Assembly: GCF_015182315.1 (NCBI RefSeq)
Contig: NZ_PRDL01000001.1
Span: 2,790,001 to 2,854,000 of the forward strand
Source: Cellvibrio polysaccharolyticus
GTDB lineage: Bacteria > Pseudomonadota > Gammaproteobacteria > Pseudomonadales > Cellvibrionaceae
Direction: 5' to 3'
DNA: 64,000 nt
Positions 18,102 through 26,922 of this stretch are shown here, one piece after another. The stretch's first letter is position 1, and each line of letters begins with the position of its first letter. The notes beneath the pieces are model-generated. The model made no database searches. It worked only from the letters and a program-made list of their open reading frames with translations, and was not told where the DNA came from. The position numbers and the translations under genes are program-made.

Positions 18102-19601
18102 TCAAACCATCGCTGCTTCTGTTTTCTTCGAGACACAGTATCTCGCGAGAAACTCGTCATGCGTGGGTAACATAGAGGTATTTTTAGCCACATGCTCCTG
18201 AAAACCTTTCAAGTATTCAAGCAGCTCACTGTCACTCATATTATCAACCACCGGCTGATAGAGTTTGGGCTCAAAGCCCTGCCCCAACAATACCTGGGTC
18301 CAACCGTTGTGGCGGAACAACTCTTCTCCCACCAGAAAAACCATACCGCTTTCACGGAACATTTCAAAGCGATGACGCAAAGTATCCGGAACCGACATGG
18401 TTCGTACATAATCCCAGAAAGGTGTGTCGTTACGGCGGGTAGCATGATAATGCAGCGCAATAAAATCACGAATGCTCTCCGCTTCTTCACGTGTTTGCCG
18501 GTTGTATTCATCCACCAAAATCGGCTGAATACCATTTAATGGAAACAAGCGGAGCAAACGAATAACCGCCGAAGTGATCATGTGAATACTAGTGGATTCA
18601 AGCGGCTCAAGAAAACCTGATGCCAAACCGATAGCAATACAATTTTTGTTCCAGGCAAGCTTTCTTCTGCCGGTCTTGAATTGCAATAAGCGCGGTTCAT
18701 CAATCATTGGCGTTTTAAGGTGCTGACGTAACGTCATATCAGCCCAATCACGATCGGCAAATTTACTGGAAAACACCAACCCTGCACCAACACGGTTTTG
18801 CAAGGGAATTTCCCAGATCCAACCGGAACCATAGGCAGTGGCCTGCGTGTAAGGTACGGTGGGTCCGGCTTTTTCCACCTGCACAGCCAAAGCCGAGTCA
18901 CAAGGCAACCATTCCTGCCAATTTTCATAACCCGTTTTGAGCGCGCCCTCGCTGAGGATGGCACGGAATCCGGAGCAATCAATAAACAAATCGCCACTAA
19001 TCACTTCGCCCCTGGCTAATCGCACACTGGCAATCTCACCACTTTCCGGATGCAAATCAACATGCTCAACCGTTCCTTCATGACGCACCACACCCAGACC
19101 TTCAGCAAATTTCCGCATATATTGCGCGTACAAGCCGGCATCAATGTGGAAGGCATAATTAAGAACCGGGTTGTCTGTCACAGCAAAGCGTCCGGCTCTG
19201 GCGGCTACGTTTTCCAGGCAAAAATCACCAAAGGGAATATCCATCCCCAGATTGCGGCCACGCTTCCAGAAATGCTGAAATTCACCGCCCCAGAAAATAC
19301 GCCCCACTTGCCCAAATGCGTGGACATACTCTTCACCGATATGTCCCCAATTTCTGAATTTAATGCCCAACTTGAAGGTGGCGTCGGCTGCGCTCATCAC
19401 TTCCGGCTCAGGAATATCCAGCAACTTGTGAAAGGCAATCATGGTAGGGATAGTGGCCTCACCTACACCGACGGTACGAATCGCATCGGATTCAACCAGC
19501 GTGATGTTGACTCGCCCGTGATACATTTTCCCGACGCCCGCCGCGACCAACCAGCCAGCGGTTCCACCTCCAACAATTACAACGTGTTTAATAGGTTGCA
19601 T
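18102..19601 (-). CDS. flavin-dependent 'tryptophan halogenase' family protein B
   Basis: A 499-residue halogenase-family protein, a tandem paralogue of A with no insertions or deletions between them. Key residues are the same: GGGTAGW (11-17), Lys77 in TFKLGIKFRNW, WIWEIP (261-266), and FLEPLES with the active-site Glu. AGGAG lies 9 nt before the ATG. It follows the SapC-family gene after about 115 nt and is followed at once by a strong terminator, so it may be the last gene of a halogenase C-SapC-halogenase B transcript. Cofactor (reduced FAD) supply would come from a flavin reductase not seen in this window. Confidence 0.92.
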   Translation of the reverse strand: MQPIKHVVIVGGGTAGWLVAAGVGKMYHGRVNITLVESDAIRTVGVGEATIPTMIAFHKLLDIPEPEVMSAADATFKLGIKFRNWGHIGEEYVHAFGQVGRIFWGGEFQHFWKRGRNLGMDIPFGDFCLENVAARAGRFAVTDNPVLNYAFHIDAGLYAQYMRKFAEGLGVVRHEGTVEHVDLHPESGEIASVRLARGEVISGDLFIDCSGFRAILSEGALKTGYENWQEWLPCDSALAVQVEKAGPTVPYTQATAYGSGWIWEIPLQNRVGAGLVFSSKFADRDWADMTLRQHLKTPMIDEPRLLQFKTGRRKLAWNKNCIAIGLASGFLEPLESTSIHMITSAVIRLLRLFPLNGIQPILVDEYNRQTREEAESIRDFIALHYHATRRNDTPFWDYVRTMSVPDTLRHRFEMFRESGMVFLVGEELFRHNGWTQVLLGQGFEPKLYQPVVDNMSDSELLEYLKGFQEHVAKNTSMLPTHDEFLARYCVSKKTEAAMV

Positions 19602-19716
19602 CGGTATTTTCTCCTGAAATTATTTTATTTTTACAGCTACAAGGTCGAATGGTAATAAAATTGCCAGTGCAGATTCCCTGGCGACAACATCCCTGTTTGT
19701 AAAATCACCTTACACT

Positions 19717-20442
19717 TTATCGACCCTGACGAAGACGGGAATTTTTAACGTTAACCAGATGTTGCATATTACTCATTGAACCATTAATCAAATATGCATA
19801 GCGCAATAAGCCTGAACGATGCAGCTGCCCTACTTGCTCATCCGACAAGGTCAGCAGCTTTTCTTTATCAATAGTGGCATAACGGGATGTCTGAAATTTT
19901 GTGGAATTCTCAAATTCCATCTCCAAAGAAAACGGGGCGATCAAATCCAGCGCGATGAATGCTTTTAACATGCGCTCGGTTTCAGCAACACCTTCATGAA
20001 CTACCGTCAGGATGCTGGTAACACGGCTTAAAAAGGGCGCATTGCCGCCATATTCCAGAAACACCGCTTCACCGCTGCCATCTTTGCTGATTCTGGGACT
20101 ATTCAAATCCACATGAACCACCGGCTCGGGTTGTTGCCCCTGGCGCTCCTGAAAACCAATTAAAAATGGCTCCCGCTCGATGACAGCAGGAATATAAGGC
20201 GCATTCCAGATATCGTTTTCGAGAAATAAATTTTCATTATTTTCAAAACCGAATAAAGCGATTAATAACCAGGAGCCATCGTCCTGCTTTTGAAAAACCA
20301 CCGGGTAATGTTTTTGCAGTTCATTCAATTCGGTGGGATATACCACACAACCACTGACAGCATCGCCGACATCAGCGCCACGGCGGGTAAGAATTTTAAG
20401 ATCTTTGTGCTTAACGTTATTGAGCAATTGATACTGGCTCAT
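19717..20442 (-). CDS. SapC family protein
   Basis: A 241-residue protein of the SapC family (PF07277). Seen: the family's central block LIALFGFENNENLFLENDIWNAPYIPAVIEREPFLIGF and the C-terminal DKEKLLTLSDEQVGQLHRSGLLRYAYLINGSMSNMQHLVNVKN. No signal peptide or membrane helix, so probably cytoplasmic, despite the family's naming after a surface-array protein. Its start lies 12 nt past the halogenase C stop with AAGGA upstream, so the two are co-transcribed. SapC-like genes recur beside halogenases and TonB receptors in Xanthomonas and Caulobacter relatives; a joint role in handling an imported compound is inferred. Confidence 0.88.
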   Translation of the reverse strand: MSQYQLLNNVKHKDLKILTRRGADVGDAVSGCVVYPTELNELQKHYPVVFQKQDDGSWLLIALFGFENNENLFLENDIWNAPYIPAVIEREPFLIGFQERQGQQPEPVVHVDLNSPRISKDGSGEAVFLEYGGNAPFLSRVTSILTVVHEGVAETERMLKAFIALDLIAPFSLEMEFENSTKFQTSRYATIDKEKLLTLSDEQVGQLHRSGLLRYAYLINGSMSNMQHLVNVKNSRLRQGR

Positions 20443-20454
20443 TGATACGATTCC

Positions 20455-21993
20455 TTATGCCATCTCGGGCTGGCGGATAAAAGTATTAAAGTAACTGCGA
20501 TTGTCCGGCAAATGCGCCAGATAGTGGGCACGTTTTTGTTCGTTGGCTGCAATGTCTGCCAGCAGCTGTGCTGCCCCATCGGTTTTTTTACCCACGCTGT
20601 TTTGCAGGTGCTGCGGTCGCATGCCCAATAAAACATACAAATAGCTGGCGGGCGGAAACAGCTCCATGTAATGACCAAAATCGTTCAGTACAGGATCGCG
20701 GTATTTCCACTCTTCCAGTAATCCGCTGAGCCGATCAGATAACGGAATATCTTCTGTAACTGCTTTCCAGTAAGCCGTGTCACGGCGCTCGCTCAGGTGA
20801 TAATGCAACTGGAGGAAATCGCGAATTCTTGACCATCGCTCGGTAAAGAGTGCGTTGTAACGTGCAGCAATGCCTTCAAATGCAGAGGTCGGTGCGGGTA
20901 AATGCTCACACAAGTAAGAAGCCGTCAGCTCAACCATTACCAGCGCCGACGCCTCCAGAGGTTCGATAAAACCCGAGGCCATGCCCACCGCCACGCAATT
21001 ATTCACCCACGGACGGGCCCGATAACCCGGATTAATCATCAGTTTGCGAGCGGTGCTTACATCCACCGCCGGATTAATGTTGCGCGCATAAGCAGCCAGG
21101 GTATCCAGCGCCGCCTGGTCGTCGGTAAATGCACTGGCATAAACGTAGCCGGTGCCACGGCGATGTTGCAAACCAATATCCCAAATCCAGCCGGCACCCT
21201 GCGCGGTAGACAGAGTTGCACTTTCAATAGGTGAGGCCGCATTCGTATAAGCTACGGGGAGTGCCAGCGCACTGTCATTGGGAGAAACATCTTTTAAGGA
21301 AATAAACGGACTTTCAATACAGCCGCCAATCAGCTTGTTATGAGTGCCGCTGGCATCAATAAAAAAATCGCCTTCAATACGGCGATCATCATTGAGCAAT
21401 AGAGCAGAAATCCAGCCTTTTTCATCCAGTTCGGCAGATGAGAAATGGCCAATGCAATGCGTCACCCCCAGACGATCAACAGCATGGCGCTTCAGCAAAT
21501 CAGCAAAGCGGCCGGCATCGAGGTGGTAACCGTAATTGAATACGCCGGCATAGTCAGGCGTTTGAGGTTGCTTGGGCGATTTGCCCGCATCAATCATGGC
21601 ACTTTGCAAGCAAGCCCAATGACTGAAATCAATAGCAGAATTTTGTTTGGAAAACGCTTTACCCAGCGCATGTCGGCCCATGCCAACAGGCATTGTGAAA
21701 GGATGATCATAGGCTTCACCCTGACCTTTACACCAATTCACAAACCGCGAACCTTGTTTGAAAGCCGCGTGGCAAACTTGTAAAAACTCTTTTTCAGGAA
21801 TGCCAATTTTTTCGAGCGTAGAACGCATGCTGGGCCAGGTGCCCTCGCCTACGCCAATAGTAGGAACATCTGACGACTCAATCAGGGTAATTGCCACTGG
21901 TTGGCCATCAACAGACAGACCTTCTGCAGCGAGCCTTGCCGCTACAATCCAACCTGCAGTACCACCTCCGAGAATAACAACCCGTTTCTGCAT
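20455..21993 (-). CDS. flavin-dependent 'tryptophan halogenase' family protein C (divergent)
   Basis: A 512-residue PF04820 protein clearly different from A and B. Seen: GGGTAGW (9-15), IGVGEGTWPSM, Lys79 in AAFKQGSRFVNW, and FIEPLEASALVM with the active-site Glu. The WxWxIP signature reads WIWDIG here, Gly replacing Pro. AAGGGG lies upstream of the ATG. It is the first gene after the TonB receptor but is separated from it by a terminator at 22037-22069, and is coupled to the downstream SapC gene. Substrate unknown; it could act on a receptor-imported compound, or the family may do non-halogenating flavin chemistry. Confidence 0.9.
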   Translation of the reverse strand: MQKRVVILGGGTAGWIVAARLAAEGLSVDGQPVAITLIESSDVPTIGVGEGTWPSMRSTLEKIGIPEKEFLQVCHAAFKQGSRFVNWCKGQGEAYDHPFTMPVGMGRHALGKAFSKQNSAIDFSHWACLQSAMIDAGKSPKQPQTPDYAGVFNYGYHLDAGRFADLLKRHAVDRLGVTHCIGHFSSAELDEKGWISALLLNDDRRIEGDFFIDASGTHNKLIGGCIESPFISLKDVSPNDSALALPVAYTNAASPIESATLSTAQGAGWIWDIGLQHRRGTGYVYASAFTDDQAALDTLAAYARNINPAVDVSTARKLMINPGYRARPWVNNCVAVGMASGFIEPLEASALVMVELTASYLCEHLPAPTSAFEGIAARYNALFTERWSRIRDFLQLHYHLSERRDTAYWKAVTEDIPLSDRLSGLLEEWKYRDPVLNDFGHYMELFPPASYLYVLLGMRPQHLQNSVGKKTDGAAQLLADIAANEQKRAHYLAHLPDNRSYFNTFIRQPEMA

Positions 21994-22036
21994 GGGATAA
22001 CCCCTTATTATTGTAATGCATCAGAAAAGTTACTAA

Positions 22037-22069
22037 AAACAAAGCCGCTAAACAGCAGCGGCTTTGTTT
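22037..22069 (-). terminator. terminator after TonB receptor 1
   Basis: AAACAAAGCCGCT (22037-22049) pairs with AGCGGCTTTGTTT (22057-22069), with a 7-nt loop and a T-rich tail on the minus strand. It lies 22 nt past the receptor stop codon. Confidence 0.88.
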
Positions 22070-22091
22070 CCAGAATGGTACAACGCTTTAC

Positions 22092-25000
22092 TTAGAAAGT
22101 ATAACGCAGGCCCAACTGATAACGCGCACCCAGATCTTCCAGAGACAACAACTGTGCTTTTGAACGACCGTGTGTACGGTAGTTTTCGCCAGTCACGTTG
22201 ATGCCTTCAGCAGTCAGAGTCAGATTCTCGTTGATCTCGTAACCGATGGATACGTCGATTTGTGAGTAATCTTCAACGTATTGTGGCTCATTACCACCGC
22301 CAGCAGTACGGCTCAACAGGAAGCTGTCACGCCAGTTGTAGGCAACACGAATCTGCCATGCGTCCTTGTCATAAAAACCAACCACGTTGGCGGTATCAGA
22401 CAAGCCAGTCATGGCAAATTGTCCACCGGTAGCCAGGTTGTCGAAAGCAACATCCGAATCTACCATGGTGTAGTTAGCCTGCACACCAAAACCACTTTCA
22501 CCGAACCAGTGTTGAGCAGCCAATTCAAAACCGTCGATAACAGATTTTTCATCATTAATCGGACGGCTAACGTCCCATGTAATCAAAGGATCGTTTTCGG
22601 TGGCTCTCACCCATATACCGTTATCAGCAATGTACTGACGAAGTGCTGGATCTGCCTGATATGCAGCAAGTACATAATCATTCAAACCCTGCTCATCACT
22701 TGGTGCAATACCTGAAGCGATACCTTGCTGGGCAATTTGCCCCAGACGAACATCTCTCAAACCATAAACGTTTTCTTCGAATACTTTGGAACCAATAAAT
22801 CCATTAATATCCTTCCGGAAGTAACCAACGGAAACGTAACTGTCTTCGTTGTAATACCACTCGGTAGATATATCAAAGTTTTTGGATTCCATTGGCTTCA
22901 AGCCTGGAGATCCGCCGTTTGCGGTGCGCTCGTATGGGCTATTGATGGCCACATTAGGACGCAAATCAGCATAACCCGGGCGACCTATGGTTTCGCTGAA
23001 AGATAAACGCACTTTAAGGTTTTCGAGCGGGCTGATATCGAAGTCTATGTTAGGCAACAGATAATCATAAGAACCACTCTCGCTCAGATTGGTCTTGTCA
23101 CCGGTTTTCGGGATAGCGGTCATATCGTTACCGCCGTACCACCAGATCAGACCTGGCTCATTAACCGCGGAGCTGGTAGTTACGTCAGTTTCTTCATAAC
23201 GCAAACCTACTACGATGTTGGAATCCAGTCCGGCGATGTCGAAGTTGGAGTTGAATTGCAAGAAAGCAGATTTACTCTTTTCTTCAACAATACGGTTGGT
23301 TGTGTAAATACCATTCCATTGAATTTTGCCATTCACGAAATCGTAGAAATCGGAAGGATGCTTGCCGGAAGCATTAATAGCTTCAGCAGTTTCAACCATT
23401 TTATCCAGATTGGCATCTACGCCAACAAACCAGAGCGGATCGTTGGTAGTAGCACCGAAGTCCGGGAAATCCTTACCGAAGTCGCGGCTTTCGAAATAGT
23501 GGTCCGGGAACAGAGCCGGATCAACACCATCCCAGTTGCCCACGCCGGAACGGCTGTCACCAGACGCTCTTGCGAAGTTAACATCTTCACGCTGTTCAAT
23601 ACCGAATTTCAAACCGGCATTTTCGAAGAAGCCTTTACCATTGAACTGGAAGTCACCAACCAGTTGCAACTGCTCAATTTCGGTACGGGTGTGAGAACGC
23701 GGGCTGTTACTCATCGCACCGCTCACGTCACCACCGTCTACGATACCGTTACAGTTACCGTTGGTGTAAACATCACGCGGTGGACGATCACGCTCCAGAC
23801 AGTCATTGACGGTTACGCTCATCAACGGCATTTTACGAGACCAGTCAGTAAATTGACCGGTTACGATGTTAGCGTTAAGACCCATTTCCAACACCTGGCT
23901 GTAGTTGTTAGCACTGGAGGTGTGGTAATCAAGACCCAGGTTCAATTGATCATTAACTTCAAACGCCAAGTTAACCCCGAAAGAGTTATTTTGGGTAAGA
24001 GAGTTCAAACGACCAGCTGCAAAGGAAACGTCCTTGGTGCCGTCGTAAGTTTCACGGTACAGAACAGGAGTACGTACGGCGCCGTTGTCAAAGGTCAGTT
24101 CGGAAATTGCACCGGTGTTAAACCAGGTAGATTGCTGGGCACGTTCTGATTGACGATCAAGCTCGGAGAAGGTGTAGTCCAAAGTAGCAGTCAAACGTTC
24201 GATAGGCTTGAACTGAACCACTGCCTGGGCGTTGCTACGCTCACGACGGTTGTCCTGAACCTCGTAACGCAAATCCGATGGCAATGCGTACAGCTGACCA
24301 TCAGCCGGTGCATTGTTAATAACTGCGTCCGGATTACCATTCGCGTCACGGTGGAAACGTGTCAGCGCTTCGCTATCCCATGCATTCAGGTTATTCCAGT
24401 TGTTCACGAAGTTGTTGGCATTGGAGCTGTCACGACGCTGGAAAGAGCCGGACAAAGCAACACCAAAGGTGTCATCGTCGTTAACCCAGGAGAACAAGCC
24501 TGAAACTTCCGGGGTGATTTTGTCACTTACTGCAGAACGAGCAGTGCTGTCCTGGATAGCTTTGGCTGCAACGGTTGCACGGCTGCCCGCTTCCAGCGGA
24601 CGCAGCGTTTTGATGTTGATCGTTGCACCCAGACCACCGGTAGCCACATCCGCGCGACCGGTTTTGTATACATCTACACCAAATACTGACTCGGAAGCCA
24701 GGTTGGCGAAGTCGTAAGCACGGGTAGCAGAGTCGCCCGTGTCGCCGTTGGCTACCGCAGGCATTACACGACCATTCAAGGTAACCATGTTCAGCTCGGC
24801 GCCAATACCACGAGCTGTTACACGAGAACCTTCACCGTCTGAACGGTTAATAGAAAGACCAGTGATACGCTGCAGAGATTCTGCAAGGTTGGAGTCTGGC
24901 ATTTTACCGATGTCTTCAGAAGAAATCGCATCAACCACACCCACAGCATTACGTTTGGTGTCCATAGACTGAATAACAGAACTACGGATACCGGTAACAA

Positions 25001-25115
25001 CAACCTCTTCTACCGCGCCGCTCTGAGCCATTACTGGCGCATGGAAGCCGGCTACTACAGAGGAAGCAATGGCCGTAGCCAGTAACTTTCTCTTAAGGTT
25101 TTTAGTTTTATACAT
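22092..25115 (-). CDS. TonB-dependent outer-membrane receptor 1 (carbohydrate type)
   Basis: A 1007-residue TonB-dependent receptor, of the long Xanthomonas/Caulobacter-type class linked to sugar uptake. Seen: signal peptide ending near VMAQ (about residue 31); TonB box EEVVVTGIR (36-44); plug segments GVVDAISSEDIGKMPDSNLAESLQRITGLSINR and GRADVATGGLGATINIKT; then a barrel of alternating aromatic strands ending GLRYTF, with the terminal Phe. The ATG at 25115 has GGAG 6 nt upstream. It moves a ligand across the outer membrane using TonB energy; the ligand is not evident from sequence. Two palindromic operator-like sites lie in its long upstream region. Confidence 0.95.
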   Translation of the reverse strand: MYKTKNLKRKLLATAIASSVVAGFHAPVMAQSGAVEEVVVTGIRSSVIQSMDTKRNAVGVVDAISSEDIGKMPDSNLAESLQRITGLSINRSDGEGSRVTARGIGAELNMVTLNGRVMPAVANGDTGDSATRAYDFANLASESVFGVDVYKTGRADVATGGLGATINIKTLRPLEAGSRATVAAKAIQDSTARSAVSDKITPEVSGLFSWVNDDDTFGVALSGSFQRRDSSNANNFVNNWNNLNAWDSEALTRFHRDANGNPDAVINNAPADGQLYALPSDLRYEVQDNRRERSNAQAVVQFKPIERLTATLDYTFSELDRQSERAQQSTWFNTGAISELTFDNGAVRTPVLYRETYDGTKDVSFAAGRLNSLTQNNSFGVNLAFEVNDQLNLGLDYHTSSANNYSQVLEMGLNANIVTGQFTDWSRKMPLMSVTVNDCLERDRPPRDVYTNGNCNGIVDGGDVSGAMSNSPRSHTRTEIEQLQLVGDFQFNGKGFFENAGLKFGIEQREDVNFARASGDSRSGVGNWDGVDPALFPDHYFESRDFGKDFPDFGATTNDPLWFVGVDANLDKMVETAEAINASGKHPSDFYDFVNGKIQWNGIYTTNRIVEEKSKSAFLQFNSNFDIAGLDSNIVVGLRYEETDVTTSSAVNEPGLIWWYGGNDMTAIPKTGDKTNLSESGSYDYLLPNIDFDISPLENLKVRLSFSETIGRPGYADLRPNVAINSPYERTANGGSPGLKPMESKNFDISTEWYYNEDSYVSVGYFRKDINGFIGSKVFEENVYGLRDVRLGQIAQQGIASGIAPSDEQGLNDYVLAAYQADPALRQYIADNGIWVRATENDPLITWDVSRPINDEKSVIDGFELAAQHWFGESGFGVQANYTMVDSDVAFDNLATGGQFAMTGLSDTANVVGFYDKDAWQIRVAYNWRDSFLLSRTAGGGNEPQYVEDYSQIDVSIGYEINENLTLTAEGINVTGENYRTHGRSKAQLLSLEDLGARYQLGLRYTF

Positions 25116-25406
25116 GAAGCTCTCCTTTATTATCATCGGGAATTATTCCGGTAAAGCTCACCCGAAAGCGCCTGTTTTCATTGAACAAGCGCCCACGTGC
25201 GTTCACCTTGCGCGCAAGGTAAATTGGTATCTCACATAAATGTATTGTTATAAGGCTTGATCAACATGACTCCAGTACCTTTTTTTTATCTGGATAATGT
25301 CTTGCATGGAACAACAACTGGAACGGGATTGAGAGGTCTTTCCCTGAAAACACAAACTCTATTCGCTGAGCATTTAAACTTATTGATGACAAAAGTTACT
25401 CTGAGC

Positions 25407-25420
25407 TGACAGCGCTGTCA
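25407..25420. promoter_or_regulatory. LacI-type operator palindrome, proximal copy
   Basis: TGACAGCGCTGTCA is a perfect 14-nt palindrome with the central CG step typical of LacI-family operators. It begins with the -35 TTGACA of a minus-strand promoter-like sequence (TTGACA-17-TAACTT), 292 nt upstream of the TonB receptor start. From memory it resembles NagR-type boxes of Xanthomonas and Shewanella; that likeness was not checked. Confidence 0.65.
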
Positions 25421-25587
25421 ATTACCATTCCCTGTATTTTTATCGTAAATCTGCTTTTCAACACTCAACAGTTATAGCAGATGAAATTCAGCCCGCTATG
25501 CCATTTGTATAAAATCCATTTTTAACCGCAAAATGTCATACAATTAGCGCGTTCAGACCGCTTATGGGGTGCCAAATTATCGCTGGA

Positions 25588-25601
25588 TGACAACGCTGTC
25601 A
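25588..25601. promoter_or_regulatory. LacI-type operator palindrome, distal copy
   Basis: TGACAACGCTGTCA differs from the proximal copy at one position and again coincides with a minus-strand TTGACA hexamer. The two copies are centred 181 nt apart, a distance that would allow looping or two tandem regulated promoters. Confidence 0.6.
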
Positions 25602-25734
25602 AATTCTTTACACTTGCGCCGCAAAAGAGCTACTTGCAACTTACTTTGCCTTTATCGTCAAAACACCTGCCCCGAACTGGGATTAAAGCCCCATGCCGGT
25701 TAAAATGACCGTTTTTACCTGTCGGTACCTCCTG

Positions 25735-26862
25735 ATGTCTTCACCCGCTACTACGCCCAATCCCTCCTCCATCAAAGTCATTGTCGGTATGTCCGGCGGT
25801 GTTGATTCATCGGTTTCTGCCTTGTTGTTGCAACAGCAGGGCTACCAGGTGGAAGGCTTGTTCATGAAAAACTGGGACGAGGATGACGGCACCGAATATT
25901 GCACCGCCATGGCAGACCTGGCCGACGCCGAACGGGTGTGCGAGCGTCTGGGTATTACCCTGCACACCGCCAACTTTGCGGCCGAATATTGGGATAACGT
26001 ATTTGAACACTTTCTCGAAGAGTACAAAGCCGGCCGAACACCCAACCCGGATATCCTCTGTAACCGTGAAATCAAGTTTAAAGTGTTTCTCGAATACGCC
26101 CGGCGGCTGGGCGGCGATCTGATTGCCACCGGCCATTATGTTCGCCGGGCTGACCGTGACGGTCATACCCTGCTGCTTAAAGGCCTGGATGACAACAAGG
26201 ATCAAAGCTACTTTTTGCATGCGGTGGGCGAAGCAGAATTTGCCCGTTCGCTGTTCCCGGTGGGCGAACTGGAAAAACCGGAGGTTCGCCGTATCGCCGA
26301 GCAGCACCAACTGGTCACACACAACAAGAAAGACAGCACCGGTATTTGCTTTATTGGTGAGCGCCGCTTCAAGGATTTTTTACAGCAGTATTTGCCGGCA
26401 CAACCCGGCGTTATTGAGACCACCGAAGGGGTGGTTATTGGCGAGCACGCGGGGTTGATGTACCACACCATTGGCCAGCGCCAGGGGTTGGGAATCGGCG
26501 GGGTAAAAGGTGCAGGTGAAGCGCCCTGGTTTGTTGTAGAAAAAGATCTGGCGCGCAATGTACTGGTAGTTGCCCAGGGAACAGATCATCCGTCGCTTTA
26601 CCACAATCGTTTGTATGCAGGACAGGTGCACTGGATTAACACCGCGCCAACCGGGACGTTTCGCTGCAGCGCCAAAGTTCGCTACCGTCAGGCGGATCAG
26701 GCCTGTGAAGTCAATCTGGCAGACGATGGCAAACTGGTGGTGATATTTGATGAACCGCAACGCGCTATCACCCCCGGCCAATCGGTAGTTTTCTACCAGG
26801 ATGACATCTGTCTGGGCGGTGCGGTGATTGAAATGACCGATAATACCGGTGATCCGGCATAA
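25735..26862 (+). CDS. mnmA: tRNA-specific 2-thiouridylase
   Basis: Adds sulfur at C2 of the wobble uridine of tRNA-Lys, -Glu and -Gln. Seen: the PP-loop GMSGGVDSSVSALLL near residue 18, FMKNWDEDDGTEYC, NPDILCNREIKF with the catalytic Cys, and KDSTGICFIGERRF with the second catalytic Cys. The ATG at 25735 gives 375 residues, normal for the family; an in-frame ATG at 25693 adds 14 residues, and neither has a good ribosome site. hflD follows after 60 nt, the same pairing as in E. coli. Confidence 0.96.
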   Translation: MSSPATTPNPSSIKVIVGMSGGVDSSVSALLLQQQGYQVEGLFMKNWDEDDGTEYCTAMADLADAERVCERLGITLHTANFAAEYWDNVFEHFLEEYKAGRTPNPDILCNREIKFKVFLEYARRLGGDLIATGHYVRRADRDGHTLLLKGLDDNKDQSYFLHAVGEAEFARSLFPVGELEKPEVRRIAEQHQLVTHNKKDSTGICFIGERRFKDFLQQYLPAQPGVIETTEGVVIGEHAGLMYHTIGQRQGLGIGGVKGAGEAPWFVVEKDLARNVLVVAQGTDHPSLYHNRLYAGQVHWINTAPTGTFRCSAKVRYRQADQACEVNLADDGKLVVIFDEPQRAITPGQSVVFYQDDICLGGAVIEMTDNTGDPA

Positions 26863-26922
26863 CACTTCAATCATCCGGTCTTCGGGCCACCATTTTGTAA
26901 TTCGATCGAAAGGCCATTATTT

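Larger units (their letters stand above)
25116..25734. other. 619-nt regulatory region between TonB receptor 1 and mnmA
   Basis: No protein gene seen. On the minus strand it carries two copies of TTGACAGCGYTGTCA (ending 25407-25421 and 25588-25602). In each, the first six bases can act as a -35: the nearer copy is followed after 17 nt by TAACTT, the farther by GATAAT after 15 nt or TAATTT after 17. The rest is AT-rich. The mnmA promoter must also lie here, and the farther palindrome is 134 nt from the mnmA start. Confidence 0.65.

Noticed and set aside
23256..24149. 297-codon plus-strand frame opposite TonB receptor 1
   Set aside because: Antisense shadow of the receptor barrel, no ribosome site or family features.
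16337..25115. Cluster 1 as a secondary-metabolite (antibiotic) gene cluster because of the halogenases
   Set aside because: No polyketide, peptide synthetase, tailoring or carrier-protein genes occur nearby, and the halogenases accompany uptake receptors instead.
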